In this document: piece after piece, positions 11,379-17,970 of the stretch | Layout of the letters: the number at the start of each line of letters is the position of its first letter | Numbering within the stretch: the first letter of the stretch is position 1 | Source of the DNA: Candidatus Sericytochromatia bacterium S15B-MN24 CBMW_12 | Lineage (GTDB): Bacteria > Cyanobacteriota > Sericytochromatia > S15B-MN24 > UBA4093 | DNA: 64,000 nucleotides | Assembly: GCA_002083825.1 (NCBI GenBank) | Contig: DAZV01000057.1 | Location: 1-64,000 of the forward strand | Reading direction: 5' to 3' | Translations under genes and position numbers: made by a program | The notes under the pieces: generated by a model | What the model saw: only the letters and a program-made list of their open reading frames with translations | What the model was told of the DNA's origin: nothing | Database searches by the model: none

Positions 11379-11417
11379 GCAAAGACGCCCTCGCCTTCGG
11401 GCGGGGGCGTCTTTGCT
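11379..11417. terminator. Bidirectional intrinsic terminator between clpC and the methyltransferase
   Basis: A long stem (GCAAAGACGCC and further pairs) closes on a TTCG tetraloop, and the arms end in AAAG/CTTT. It serves both clpC (plus) and the convergent rRNA methyltransferase operon (minus). Confidence 0.8.
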
Positions 11418-11478
11418 TATTGTGGGTCAATGGAAATGCCTGCACCCGGAGCCAAGCCCGTCTTTTGCGGCCTGATCG

Positions 11479-12255
11479 TCAGCAGGAACTCGCCCGCTGC
11501 CGGACGGTTTCGAAGAGGCAAACGGCCGCCGCGACCGCCGCGTTCAGGCTTTCCGCCCGCCCCGGCATCGGGATCCGGATCTCGATCGTGGCGTGTTCGA
11601 GCGCCTCGGGGCTGAGCCCCTGGGACTCGTTTCCGATCAGCCAGACGACCGGCCCCGAGAGATCGAGGTCGTAGAGCGATCGATCGGACCCCAGCGAGGC
11701 GGCGATGACCGAGGCTCCTGCTGCGGAAAGCTGATCGAGCATCGGGTAAAGGTCAGAGATTCCGAGCACCGGCAGGTGGAAGAGTGAGCCCATGGTGCTG
11801 CGAACGACCTTGGGGGAATAGGGGTCGACCGTGCCCTTGCCGGCCAGGATGGCCGTGGCTCCGGCCGCATCGGCCGTCCGGATGATGGTTCCCAGGTTTC
11901 CCGGGTCTTGGAGCGCGTCGAGAGCGACGAAGAGGCTGTCCGGGGCGAGCGCGGGGACGGCGGGTTCTTCGGGAATCCGGGCGATCGCCACGATTCCTTC
12001 CGGCGTCTCCGTGGTCACGAGCTGAGAAAACAGCGTCTCGGCGACCAGGGTGACGGGGGCGTTCCAATCCGACCCGTGCCGCTCCACCCAGGACGGGGTG
12101 GCGAAGACCTCGACCAGTGGCCAGCTCCAGAGCCGGGCCTCCTCGACGAGCCGGGTGGTCTCCAGCAGGAAGCTCGCATGCTTCTGCCGTTCCTTGCGGG
12201 AATGCAGCGCGCGAACGTGCTTGAGCTTGGGGTTCTGGAGGCTCGCGAGGATCAC
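11479..12255 (-). CDS. TrmH/SpoU-family RNA 2'-O-methyltransferase
   Basis: A 258-residue SPOUT methyltransferase. The N-terminal substrate-binding domain (about 1-95; LQNPKLKHVRALHSRKER, FLLETTRLVEEA) is followed by the knotted SpoU domain with motif 1 (LDALQDPGNLGTIIRTADAAG), motif 2 (WLIGNESQGLS) and motif 3 (IPMPGRAESLNAAVAAAV), so the active site is complete. The likely target is an rRNA guanosine, but the exact base cannot be read from sequence. The GTG start lies inside the overlap TCGTGA with the upstream RsbW-like gene, implying translational coupling. It is the last gene of the minus-strand operon. Confidence 0.88.
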   Translation of the reverse strand: MILASLQNPKLKHVRALHSRKERQKHASFLLETTRLVEEARLWSWPLVEVFATPSWVERHGSDWNAPVTLVAETLFSQLVTTETPEGIVAIARIPEEPAVPALAPDSLFVALDALQDPGNLGTIIRTADAAGATAILAGKGTVDPYSPKVVRSTMGSLFHLPVLGISDLYPMLDQLSAAGASVIAASLGSDRSLYDLDLSGPVVWLIGNESQGLSPEALEHATIEIRIPMPGRAESLNAAVAAAVCLFETVRQRASSC

Positions 12256-12710
12256 GAGGGGGTGTTTTCGGGGATGAGGTACTTGACCAGCCGGACCTCG
12301 TTCTTGATTCCGGGTTCGATATGGTAGTCTACCTGATCCATCAGGGAACGCATCAGGTAGATGCCCAGGCCGCCGACCCGGTACTGGGCCATGTATTCGG
12401 TCAGATCGGCTGGTTGGATCACGCTGGGATCGAACGTCTCCCCGTGGTCGGTGATGATGATGGTGAACTTCCCGAACTCCAGCTTGAGGCAGAGGTGAAG
12501 CTGCTGGGATTTCGGGGCTCCGGCGACCTCGGGCGGATAAGCGTGCTCGATGACGTTGGCACAGGCCTCGTCGACCGCCAACTCGATCTTGTCGAGTTCG
12601 TCGCTGCCGAAGCCAATTTCCGCGGCCTTCTCGCGCACGAACAGGCGGATCAGTGCCAGGTTGGCTGTATCGTTGGTGAAGCTAGCCTGGAACTGGCACG
12701 TCTCCTCCAT
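12252..12710 (-). CDS. RsbW-like anti-sigma factor / serine kinase
   Basis: A 152-residue GHKL-type ATPase of the RsbW/SpoIIAB class. The N-box reads ELAVDEACANVIEHAY, the G1 motif is ITDHGETFDP, and the glycine-rich lid is YRVGGLGIYLMRSLMDQVDY. Such proteins bind a sigma factor (or another target) and phosphorylate a STAS partner. The STAS gene is immediately upstream (2-nt gap), giving a classic partner-switch pair, and a SpoIIE phosphatase that could reverse the phosphorylation is encoded at 29940-32363. No sigma factor is visible in the window, so the output target is unknown. Confidence 0.87.
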   Translation of the reverse strand: MEETCQFQASFTNDTANLALIRLFVREKAAEIGFGSDELDKIELAVDEACANVIEHAYPPEVAGAPKSQQLHLCLKLEFGKFTIIITDHGETFDPSVIQPADLTEYMAQYRVGGLGIYLMRSLMDQVDYHIEPGIKNEVRLVKYLIPENTPS

Positions 12711-12712
12711 GG

Positions 12713-13063
12713 CTAGGCCTCTTGGAAGGCTGCAATAGCATCCTGACGGTTGTCGAAGATCTCGAAGAGCTTGCTGAAGCCCAGGAGGTCGAAGACCTTG
12801 TAGACCTTGATGGGAAGATTGACGAGCTTCATGTCGCCCTTGTTCTCCCGAAACGTACTGATTGCGCCCATCAGCACTCCGAGCCCCGCCGAGGAGATGT
12901 ACTCCATCTGCTGGAAGTCGAGCACGACCTTGTAGTTGCGCTCGGCGATCATGTCCAGGAGCAACTTCTCGAGTTCAGGGGCAGTATGGGCGTCGATGTA
13001 CCCCTCGACACGGACGAAGGTGATGCCACCTTCGGTTTCGACGCTTTGCTTGAACATCTTCAA
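12713..13063 (-). CDS. STAS-domain anti-sigma factor antagonist (RsbV/SpoIIAA-like)
   Basis: A 116-residue single STAS domain. The conserved phosphorylation loop reads MEYISSAGLGVLMG, in which the serine pair before AGLG holds the residue normally phosphorylated by RsbW-type kinases. The whole length is STAS, with a C-terminal GFSKLFEIF helix. The start is probably TTG at 13063 (GAGGT 8 nt upstream); ATG at 13057 is the alternative and would lie 14 nt from that SD. It is co-transcribed with the RsbW-like gene and lies 54 nt downstream of the sensor kinase gene. Confidence 0.87.
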   Translation of the reverse strand: MKMFKQSVETEGGITFVRVEGYIDAHTAPELEKLLLDMIAERNYKVVLDFQQMEYISSAGLGVLMGAISTFRENKGDMKLVNLPIKVYKVFDLLGFSKLFEIFDNRQDAIAAFQEA

Positions 13064-13109
13064 CGATTGGTACCTCGTTCTCTCTTCTGTTTTTGTTTAC
13101 CCACCCGAG

Positions 13110-13133
13110 GGATCGGGTTAACCCACCCGATCC
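13110..13133 (-). other. Hairpin at the 3' end of the sensor kinase gene
   Basis: GGATCGGG faces CCCGATCC across an 8-nt loop and overlaps the kinase stop codon. No U-run follows on the minus strand. It is more likely a processing or stability element within the operon than a terminator. Confidence 0.4.
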
Positions 13134-14173
13134 AGAGGCAAGGTGATGGTGAAAGTGGTTCCGACGTTGATCTCGGAGGAGACGTCGATGTTTCCGCCGT
13201 GGGCCACGATGATGTCCTTGACGATCGACAGCCCCAGCCCCACCCCGCCGGTGACCCGGGAGCGGGATTTGTCGACCCGATAGAAGCGGTCGAAGATCCG
13301 GGGGCGGTCGACCTCGGGAATCCCGATGCCCGTGTCGACGACCTTGATCTTGATGGCGTTCTCGGTCGGGTCGTGGAAGATGTCGAGGCTGACGGATCCG
13401 GAGGCGGGGGTAAACTTGAGGGCGTTGTCGACGAGGTTGATGAGCACCTGCTGGAGCCGGTCGCGATCGCCCTGGTAGCTCGGCAACTCATCCGGACAGG
13501 TCAGGACCAGGCTGACGTTGTTGAGCTGCGCATGCGGCTCCAGCGTCAAGACGACCTCCTGGGCCAGTTCGGGGAAGGTGAAGTTCGCCATGTGCAAGGT
13601 GGGACGACCGTGAAGGTTGGCCACCACCAGGAGTTCGTTGACCAAGCGCGTCAAGCGGTCGGCCTCGCGCTGGATGTTGGAAAGGAACTTGGCCCGCATC
13701 TTCTCGTTGCCCATGGCGCCGAGCTGAAGCGACTCGGCAGCCATGCGAATCGACGTGAGCGGCGTGCGGAGTTCGTGGGAGACGTTGGCCACGAAATCCT
13801 GCTGCATGCTGGCGAGGCGATGGACGGCGGTCCAGTTGTGGACCGCCAGCACGATCGTCTCGTCCATGATGGCGGCGTTAACCCCGATGACGTGGCCGGG
13901 CCACCAGTCGGGAATGATCTCGACGTCGGCTTCCTGGCGGCGGGGAAGCGAGGCGAGCATCTCCCGCAAGGACGCATCGGCCATGAGCTGGGCCAAACGC
14001 CGCGGACCCGCTTCGTCAGGCCGCTCGTCGGCGTCGCTGAGGACGCGGAGCATCTCGGCGTTGTGGGAGTGAACGTTGCCGTCACGCAAGAGGGCCAGGC
14101 CCGCGGAACGCGTGGGGAGGAGGGAAACCTCCTCGTCCTTGCGGGGCGCGATGGGATTGACGGCGTGACTCAT
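13118..14173 (-). CDS. Sensor histidine kinase (PhoR-like, cytoplasmic)
   Basis: A 351-residue kinase. An N-terminal sensor part of about 120 residues shows PAS-like features (GLALLRDGNVHSHNAEMLRVL, then VEIIPDWWPGHVIGVNAAIM), with no transmembrane segment. HisKA carries the phosphoacceptor in VANVSHELRTPLTS. HATPase_c has the N-box LINLVDNALKFTP, the G1 box DTGIGIP, the F-box RIFDRFYRVD and the G2 box GGVGLGLSIVKDI. No response regulator is adjacent; it is instead coupled by an ATGA overlap to the upstream M20 peptidase gene and precedes the STAS/RsbW pair. It could be an orphan input to that switch or partner a distant OmpR-type regulator. Confidence 0.9.
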   Translation of the reverse strand: MSHAVNPIAPRKDEEVSLLPTRSAGLALLRDGNVHSHNAEMLRVLSDADERPDEAGPRRLAQLMADASLREMLASLPRRQEADVEIIPDWWPGHVIGVNAAIMDETIVLAVHNWTAVHRLASMQQDFVANVSHELRTPLTSIRMAAESLQLGAMGNEKMRAKFLSNIQREADRLTRLVNELLVVANLHGRPTLHMANFTFPELAQEVVLTLEPHAQLNNVSLVLTCPDELPSYQGDRDRLQQVLINLVDNALKFTPASGSVSLDIFHDPTENAIKIKVVDTGIGIPEVDRPRIFDRFYRVDKSRSRVTGGVGLGLSIVKDIIVAHGGNIDVSSEINVGTTFTITLPLDRVG

Positions 14174-15429
14174 GCTTCCTCCTTGATGCCGGCCACCGCC
14201 GCGGCGATCGCCGCGGTTCCCCGGGCCGCCCTGACGAGCTTTTCGACGCTGACCCGGTCGTACGGGGTGTGCGAGTAGTTCTCTTCGCCCGGGGCGTAGC
14301 CGAGCGTCGCAAGCCCCAGGACACCGGCAGTATAACCCCCTTCGGTGGAGAAGTGCCACTTGTCGAAGCGCGGCTTATCTCCTAGACCTTCGAGCGCTTT
14401 CAAAGCCACCTGGACCCAGGGGTCTTCGTCCGAGGTCAGGAAGCTCGCCAGCAGCTTGGGCACTTCGCGCGTGACGCCGGTGTAGGCGGTTTCCTCGACC
14501 ATGCGAACCTTGGCCTCCCCTCGGAACTCGGGATCACTCTGCCCTGTCCGGATCAGGATGGCCTCGACCTGGCCCAGGATGGTCTCCAGCGATTCGCTGG
14601 GAAGGAAACGGCGGTCGAGCGAGGCCAAGCAGCGATCGGGAATGATCGAGAAGCGGCCAGGGGTGCAGTAGAGTTGCGTGACCGAGAGCGTGCTCTTGCC
14701 GAGGAAAGGGTGACAGGGAAGCATGGTGCTCAGGTTTTGAATTCCCTCGACCACGGGCATCATCTTGTAAACGGCGTTCTGTCCAAGCCAGGGAGTGCTG
14801 GCATGGGCCGTTCGACCGATGGTCTTCACCTCGATCTCCATGCGTCCGCGCTGACCCAGGTAAAGGTTGAGGTCGGTGGGATCCCCCATGACCACCAAGC
14901 GGGGGCGAATGGCGCGGGCCGGCAGGGTCTTCTCGAAGAGGTGGGAGATGCCGAAAGCTTCCGCACGTTCGGCCATGACGACGAAGGCGACCACCACGTC
15001 CCCCGCCAGTGATTGACCGCTGGACAACAGGCTGGCCGCACCGAAGGCGTAGGCCGCAATGGAACCCTTGGCGTCGGAAGCCCCCAAGCCCGTCAGCATG
15101 TCGCCGTCGAGATGCGCGTCGAAGGGGTCTCGCTCCCAGAGCTCGAGATCTCCGGGATCCGGGGTGTCCATGTGCGCGCAGAAGAGCACCGAAGGGCCTT
15201 CTGAGCGCCCCTTGATCACGCCGACGACGTTTCCCACCTCGTCGGTGAAGACGTCGTCGTAGTGGAGCTCGCGAAGTTGCCTGGTGATGAGGGCTGCGAC
15301 CGCAGATTCATCCCCGGAAAGGCTGGGAGTGCGGATGAGCGCCTGAGCGAAGGAGAGCAGGGCATGCGAGGATGGCGGGGCGTCGGGGAGGCGATTGGTG
15401 GGGCCTTGCGGCCCGTGAAGCGGACTCAC
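14170..15429 (-). CDS. M20-family zinc peptidase / amidohydrolase
   Basis: A 419-residue M20 (ArgE/DapE/ACY1) enzyme. Visible ligands are His in CAHMDTP, the bridging Asp in GLGASDAKGS and the C-terminal His in ENYSHTPYDR; the dimerisation domain holds GRTAHASTPWLGQNAV. The usual catalytic Glu-Glu pair appears as AERAEAF, so one acidic residue is not where expected and the substrate could be unusual. It is closest in feel to YgeY-like and carboxypeptidase-like members. GTG at 15429 is preferred because AGGAGGTG lies 7 nt upstream. It is the first gene of the minus operon, behind a consensus promoter. Confidence 0.82.
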   Translation of the reverse strand: MSPLHGPQGPTNRLPDAPPSSHALLSFAQALIRTPSLSGDESAVAALITRQLRELHYDDVFTDEVGNVVGVIKGRSEGPSVLFCAHMDTPDPGDLELWERDPFDAHLDGDMLTGLGASDAKGSIAAYAFGAASLLSSGQSLAGDVVVAFVVMAERAEAFGISHLFEKTLPARAIRPRLVVMGDPTDLNLYLGQRGRMEIEVKTIGRTAHASTPWLGQNAVYKMMPVVEGIQNLSTMLPCHPFLGKSTLSVTQLYCTPGRFSIIPDRCLASLDRRFLPSESLETILGQVEAILIRTGQSDPEFRGEAKVRMVEETAYTGVTREVPKLLASFLTSDEDPWVQVALKALEGLGDKPRFDKWHFSTEGGYTAGVLGLATLGYAPGEENYSHTPYDRVSVEKLVRAARGTAAIAAAVAGIKEEA

Positions 15430-15470
15430 GCGGGGGCACCTCCTGCAGGAGCGGGGGTCTGGCCGCCCCG

Positions 15471-15499
15471 AGTATACCACCCGCCCCCCCGAGCGGCAA
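15471..15499 (-). promoter_or_regulatory. Sigma-70 promoter of the M20-kinase-STAS-RsbW operon
   Basis: On the minus strand TTGCCG and TATACT are separated by 17 nt, and the -10 is extended (TGGTATACT). It lies about 45 nt upstream of the GTG start of the M20 gene. Confidence 0.75.
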
Positions 15500-15505
15500 G
15501 AAAGC

Positions 15506-15526
15506 CTTAGCGCCAGCGGCTGTTTC
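15506..15526. repeat. 21-bp dispersed repeat, copy 1
   Basis: The 21-bp sequence starting CTTAGCGCCAGCGG and ending CTGTTTC recurs at 17011-17031 with two mismatches. The two copies bracket the infC-rpmI-rplT transcription unit. Function unknown. Confidence 0.5.
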
Positions 15527-15616
15527 GTAAGGCAGCGAGAGAACGCCGTGAGGCAGGGACCATGGGGCGTATTTCCATCTCTCGCTGTCCTGAAGAAACG
15601 AGCTTTGCTCTAATGC

Positions 15617-15645
15617 TTGACACGGGCTCCCCCCGCCCTTATGAT
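15617..15645 (+). promoter_or_regulatory. Consensus sigma-70 promoter of infC-rpmI-rplT
   Basis: A perfect TTGACA (15617-15622), 17-nt spacer and TATGAT (15640-15645). The predicted transcript begins near 15652, leaving a leader of about 195 nt before the infC start. Confidence 0.88.
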
Positions 15646-15651
15646 GGCTTA

Positions 15652-15847
15652 TGGTTCCGCTTCGGCAGGGATCTAAACTAAAATGGAATTGGCGAAAGCA
15701 GAAGCGACCCTTCTCACCCCGCGGCGAAGCCAGCTGGGTAGTCAGAGCGAATTTTCGGTCTGGTAGGTGGGTGTCGCATGGCGCCTGCCTTTTTGGCATG
15801 ATGCCGAGGGACGGGAACCCCTGCTTTTTTGAACAGGAGGCACGACC
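15652..15847 (+). promoter_or_regulatory. Structured leader of the infC operon (attenuator-like)
   Basis: The roughly 195-nt leader holds two terminator-like units. The first is GGTAGG facing CCTGCC (15762-15789) directly before TTTTT. The second is AGGG facing CCCCT (15807-15822) before TTTTTT (15825-15830). A small perfect hairpin GGCAT/ATGCC lies between them. Leaders of this operon in Bacillus and relatives are regulated by L20 binding and transcription attenuation, so autoregulation is the likely role. No specific Rfam match can be asserted without a covariance search. Confidence 0.55.
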
Positions 15848-16375
15848 ATTCTTAGAGAGAGAGACATGACCCTTATCAACGAGCGCATCCGCGCCCGTGA
15901 GGTTCGTACGATCGATGACGAGGGAAACCAACTCGGGATCCTTCTTACCCGCGAGGCGATGCGAATCGCCCAAGAAAAGGGCCTCGATCTCGTGATGGTC
16001 GCCGCTGACGCTCAACCGCCCGTCTGCAAGATCATGGACTATGGGCGCCACAAGTTCGAAAACGAAAAGAAGGCCAAAGAGGCCAAGAAGCGCCAGCACA
16101 CGGTCAGCCTCAAAGAAGTCACCGTCTCTTACAAGATTGGTCTTCACGACTACGAAGTTCGCCTGCGTTCGATTCAGAAATTCATCACCGAAGGCGATAA
16201 GGTCAAGGTGACGGTTCGATTCCGCGGCCGTGAAATGCAGCACCAGGACCTGGGCAGCGCCCTGCTGGGCCGTTTCGCCGAAGGGGTCAAGGAAATTGCC
16301 CTCGTCGAGCGTGATCCCAAGCAAGAGGGGCGCACCCTGTTCATGATCCTCGCACCCAGGAAGAAGGAGAAGTAA
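15848..16375 (+). CDS. infC: Translation initiation factor IF-3, AUU start
   Basis: A 175-residue IF-3 that binds the 30S subunit and checks start-codon/initiator-tRNA pairing. The N-domain ([21 protein letters not shown]), the lysine-rich linker ([15 protein letters not shown]) and the C-domain ([14 protein letters not shown]) are complete. The first ATG is 15866, but AGGAGG at 15835-15840 is 25 nt from it and exactly 7 nt from an in-frame ATT at 15848. ATT is therefore the likely start. AUU starts are known in infC of Escherichia coli and others, where IF-3 represses its own translation by discriminating against AUU. rpmI follows after 5 nt. Confidence 0.93.
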   Translation: MLRERDMTLINERIRAREVRTIDDEGNQLGILLTREAMRIAQEKGLDLVMVAADAQPPVCKIMDYGRHKFENEKKAKEAKKRQHTVSLKEVTVSYKIGLHDYEVRLRSIQKFITEGDKVKVTVRFRGREMQHQDLGSALLGRFAEGVKEIALVERDPKQEGRTLFMILAPRKKEK

Positions 16376-16380
16376 TCCCC

Positions 16381-16590
16381 ATGCCCAAGATGAAGACCCA
16401 CCGCGCGTCGGCCAAGCGCTACCGCGTTACCGGCTCGGGCAAGCTGATGCGCCGCAAGGCCTTCAAGAAGCACCTGCTGGTCAACAAGAGTTCCCGGCGC
16501 CTGCGCCAGATTAGCGGTTCGGAAGTGGTCAACGAGACGGATGAGCGTCGCGTCAAGCTCTCGCTCCCCTATCCTCAGTACTTGCGGTAA
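16381..16590 (+). CDS. rpmI: 50S ribosomal protein L35
   Basis: A 69-residue basic protein starting [20 protein letters not shown], the L35 signature, with the typical KAFKKHLL and SSRRLRQ segments. It lies between infC (5-nt gap) and rplT (15-nt gap) in the conserved infC-rpmI-rplT operon. Length is normal for the family. Confidence 0.97.
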   Translation: MPKMKTHRASAKRYRVTGSGKLMRRKAFKKHLLVNKSSRRLRQISGSEVVNETDERRVKLSLPYPQYLR

Positions 16591-16605
16591 CGAAGGAGTT
16601 TATTA

Positions 16606-16965
16606 ATGCCTCGCGTCAAACGCGGTAACGTCAACCGCAACAAGCATAAAAAGGTTTACAAGCTCGTCCGCGGACACCGCGGCAGCCTCAAGAAAATCTT
16701 CCGCGCCGCCAACCAATCCATGATGAAGGCGCTCCGGTACATGTACCGCCACCGCCGCGAGCGCAAGCGCGACTTCCGCCGCCTCTGGATCCAGCGCATC
16801 AACGCGGCCGCCCGCATGAACGGCATCAGCTACTCGCAGCTGATCAACGGCCTCAAGAAGGCCCAGGTCGAAATCAACCGCAAGATCCTCGCCGACCTCG
16901 CGGTCAACGACTACCCCGCCTTCGAGCGCCTGGCCTCCGTCGCCAAGGACAAGCTCACGGCTTAA
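16606..16965 (+). CDS. rplT: 50S ribosomal protein L20
   Basis: A 119-residue L20 ([20 protein letters not shown], then [25 protein letters not shown] cut across its conserved basic helix). It is an early 23S rRNA-binding assembly protein and in several phyla represses its own operon by binding the infC leader. AAGGAG precedes the ATG. It is the last gene of the operon and a strong terminator follows. Confidence 0.97.
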   Translation: MPRVKRGNVNRNKHKKVYKLVRGHRGSLKKIFRAANQSMMKALRYMYRHRRERKRDFRRLWIQRINAAARMNGISYSQLINGLKKAQVEINRKILADLAVNDYPAFERLASVAKDKLTA

Positions 16966-16978
16966 GACTCCCCATCCC

Positions 16979-17007
16979 AAGCGCGGTCCCTTCCGGGACC
17001 GCGCTTT
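16979..17007 (+). terminator. Intrinsic terminator of the infC operon
   Basis: GCGCGGTCCC faces GGGACCGCGC across a TTCC loop, preceded by AA and followed by TTT. The 10-bp stem is perfect. Confidence 0.85.
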
Positions 17008-17010
17008 CCG

Positions 17011-17031
17011 CTTAGCACCGGCGGCTGTTTC
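17011..17031. repeat. 21-bp dispersed repeat, copy 2
   Basis: Matches 15506-15526 at 19 of 21 positions. It lies just before the SD of rfbC and may be an incidental remnant of a duplicated intergenic segment. Confidence 0.45.
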
Positions 17032-17068
17032 CCCCTTCCCACCCATTCGCAAGAGGAGCGCTCACGCC

Positions 17069-17653
17069 ATGAAGGTCATCGATACCGGCATCCCCGGACT
17101 CATCGCCCTCCAACCCAAGGTCTTCGGCGACGCCCGCGGCTTCTTCCTCGAAACCTACGCCGAAAGCCGCTACCATTCGGTCGGCATCACCCAGCGCTTC
17201 GTCCAAGCCAACCACTCCCGCTCTCGCCGGGGGGTCCTGCGCGGACTCCACTACCAACTCACCCAAAGCCAGGGCAAGCTCGTCAGCGTCGCCCGCGGAT
17301 CCGCCTTCGACGTCGCCGTCGACGTTCGCCGAGGTTCGCCCACGTTTGGAAAGCACTTCGGACTCGTGCTCGACGACGTCGCTCACCGCCAGATGTTTGT
17401 TCCCCCCGGCTTCGCTCACGGCTTCCTCGTCCTCTCCGACGAGTGCGACTTCCTCTATCAGGTGACGGATTACTACCACCCCGCCTCGGAACAGGGCATC
17501 GCATGGAACGACCCCGACCTCGCCATCGATTGGCCCATTCAGGACGTTCTGCTGTCCGACAAGGACCGCCTCCACCCCTATCTCGCCGATCAAGACCCGG
17601 ATAAGCTTCCCGTCTGGGATGCCCTCGTCATGGCGGCCGCCCCAGGATCCTAG
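17069..17653 (+). CDS. rfbC: dTDP-4-dehydrorhamnose 3,5-epimerase
   Basis: A 194-residue RmlC-family cupin that epimerises C3 and C5 of dTDP-4-keto-6-deoxyglucose in dTDP-L-rhamnose synthesis. Diagnostic motifs are RGFFLETY, the catalytic-His-containing GVLRGLHYQ, the KLVSVARGSAFDVAVDVR strand region, VPPGFAHGFLVLS and the C-terminal YYHPASEQGIAWNDP. AGAGGAG lies about 10 nt upstream of the ATG. The other rhamnose genes (rfbA, rfbB, rfbD) are not adjacent, so this is an orphan member of the pathway here. Confidence 0.93.
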   Translation: MKVIDTGIPGLIALQPKVFGDARGFFLETYAESRYHSVGITQRFVQANHSRSRRGVLRGLHYQLTQSQGKLVSVARGSAFDVAVDVRRGSPTFGKHFGLVLDDVAHRQMFVPPGFAHGFLVLSDECDFLYQVTDYYHPASEQGIAWNDPDLAIDWPIQDVLLSDKDRLHPYLADQDPDKLPVWDALVMAAAPGS

Positions 17654-17970
17654 CGCAAGAATCACCGAAGGCGCCGCCCGCTCATCAAGTTCCGCCCCTA
17701 TCTCGGTACGCCAGGCAAGAGAACGGTCATTTTGGGGTATGTTCTCTCTGGTTCCAGGATCGATTGCTTTGAAGTGGGCGTGGTTCCTCGCATTGAGGCC
17801 AAAGCGAGGATCGCCTCCTGTCTCATGCCTTCGACATGCAGGGGACCTCGATGCGGGGTGTAGGTTCCGCATTCCGGGTTTTTCAGCCATGGTCACCACC
17901 TAGCTGCGGGGCTCTTTCCAGGGATCGAGTCACAGGACCATGTTTATGCGCTGCCTGAAAGGGAAAAACG
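17654..17970. other. Intergenic region with an inverted repeat
   Basis: This 317-nt gap has no convincing gene. Its one clear structure is AGAGAAC (17718-17724) facing GTTCTCT (17741-17747) across 16 nt, a 7-bp perfect dyad that could be an operator or a weak hairpin. No consensus -35/-10 pair was found for the downstream kinase operon. Confidence 0.5.

Noticed and set aside
13110-13133. Terminator between the sensor kinase and STAS genes
   Set aside because: The hairpin lacks a U-run on the minus strand and the gene spacing is only 54 nt; read-through is more likely.
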